Below are positions 5,844 through 6,035 of a stretch of 6,035 nucleotides of DNA, one piece after another (position 1 is the first letter of the stretch; each line of letters starts with the position of its first letter). Origin of the DNA: Clostridiaceae bacterium (GTDB lineage Bacteria; Bacillota; Clostridia; UMGS1883; JAAYMJ01); assembly GCA_012521455.1 (NCBI GenBank), contig JAAYMJ010000192.1:1-6035 (forward strand). Direction: 5' to 3'. A program made the position numbers and the translations under genes. The notes beneath the pieces are model-generated. The model searched no databases. It was not told where the DNA came from and worked only from the letters and a program-made list of their open reading frames with translations.

Positions 5844-6035
5844 TTGATTATATTAATCGCGATAGTCATAGGCATACTTTGCGGCCTTTTGACGGATTTT
5901 AACATCCCGCCCCAGTACACCCAGTATATGGCGGTGGCGATTTTGGCGGCACTGGACTCAATCTTTGGGGGCCTTGTTGGAAGTTTACAAAAGAATTTTA
6001 AACTGGACGTGTTTATTTTCGGCCTTGTCACCAAC
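5844..6035 (+). CDS. sbp: Small basic protein Sbp (DUF1290), 3' end outside window
   Basis: Small integral membrane protein of unknown function, conserved in Firmicutes dcw clusters between DUF881 genes and ftsA/ftsZ. The 64 visible codons from TTG 5844 run open to the window edge. They begin with a hydrophobic helix (about 1-16, MIILIAIVIGILCGLL), then the family pattern TDFNIPPQYTQYMAVAILAALDSIFGGL, which closely follows the Bacillus Sbp pattern of an I-P-x-x-Y motif followed by AVLAALD. A second hydrophobic segment spans about 28-47, and LDVFIFGLVTN begins what should be a third. Family members have about 110-120 residues, so roughly half is visible. The only nearby in-frame start is TTG, since the upstream stop TAA (5838-5840) is in the same frame two codons before. 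The start and the visible length are clear; the biochemical role is not known. Confidence 0.88.
   Translation, partial: MIILIAIVIGILCGLLTDFNIPPQYTQYMAVAILAALDSIFGGLVGSLQKNFKLDVFIFGLVTN

Noticed and set aside
5783..6034. Minus-strand ORF at the window end
   Set aside because: The plus strand here encodes the end of the DUF881 protein and Sbp with clear family patterns, so the antisense frame is a shadow.
1..6035. CRISPR array, tRNA or rRNA gene, insertion sequence or defence system
   Set aside because: No spaced long repeats, clover-leaf sequence, transposase motif or inverted terminal repeats were seen; nearly all bases are explained by dcw genes.

Overview
The window is one stretch of a division and cell-wall (dcw) gene cluster. 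All seven genes are on the + strand and packed head to tail. The content fits a Gram-positive bacterium of the Clostridia: murA sits next to divIB/ftsQ, and a DUF881 protein is followed by the small basic protein (Sbp, DUF1290), a pairing typical of Firmicutes and some Actinobacteria. TTG starts with strong GGAGG/GGGGG-type ribosome binding sites and the moderate, uneven GC content agree with this. I cannot name a genus.

Layout: 1-842, 3' part of murF (start lies outside). 848-1792, mraY, whose start is coupled to the murF stop. 1806-2942, an ftsW/spoVE-type SEDS polymerase. 2943-3026, an 84-base spacer with inverted and short direct repeats. 3027-4277, murA (TTG start). 4303-5088, divIB/ftsQ (TTG start). 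5103-5840, a DUF881 membrane-anchored coiled-coil protein. 5844 to the window end, 5' part of sbp (TTG start). The junctions other than ftsW-murA are 3 to 25 bases long, so a single polycistronic transcript is likely. I saw no convincing promoter or intrinsic terminator.

How the genes work together: MurA makes the first committed precursor in the cytoplasm. MurF completes the UDP-MurNAc-pentapeptide. MraY transfers phospho-MurNAc-pentapeptide to undecaprenyl phosphate to give lipid I. The SEDS protein polymerises lipid II into glycan strands, and DivIB/FtsQ scaffolds the division complex. The DUF881 protein and Sbp are conserved membrane proteins without a settled function; their place here suggests a link to division or envelope synthesis.

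Most of the window is ordinary. The points worth a second look are: (i) murD and murG, which usually flank ftsW/spoVE in this cluster, are both missing; (ii) the spacer at the usual murG site can form two mutually exclusive RNA folds, one of which partly covers the murA ribosome binding site; (iii) ftsQ contains a sharply AT-rich patch; (iv) three of the six visible starts are TTG. I found no sign of a new defence, mobile or biosynthetic system.
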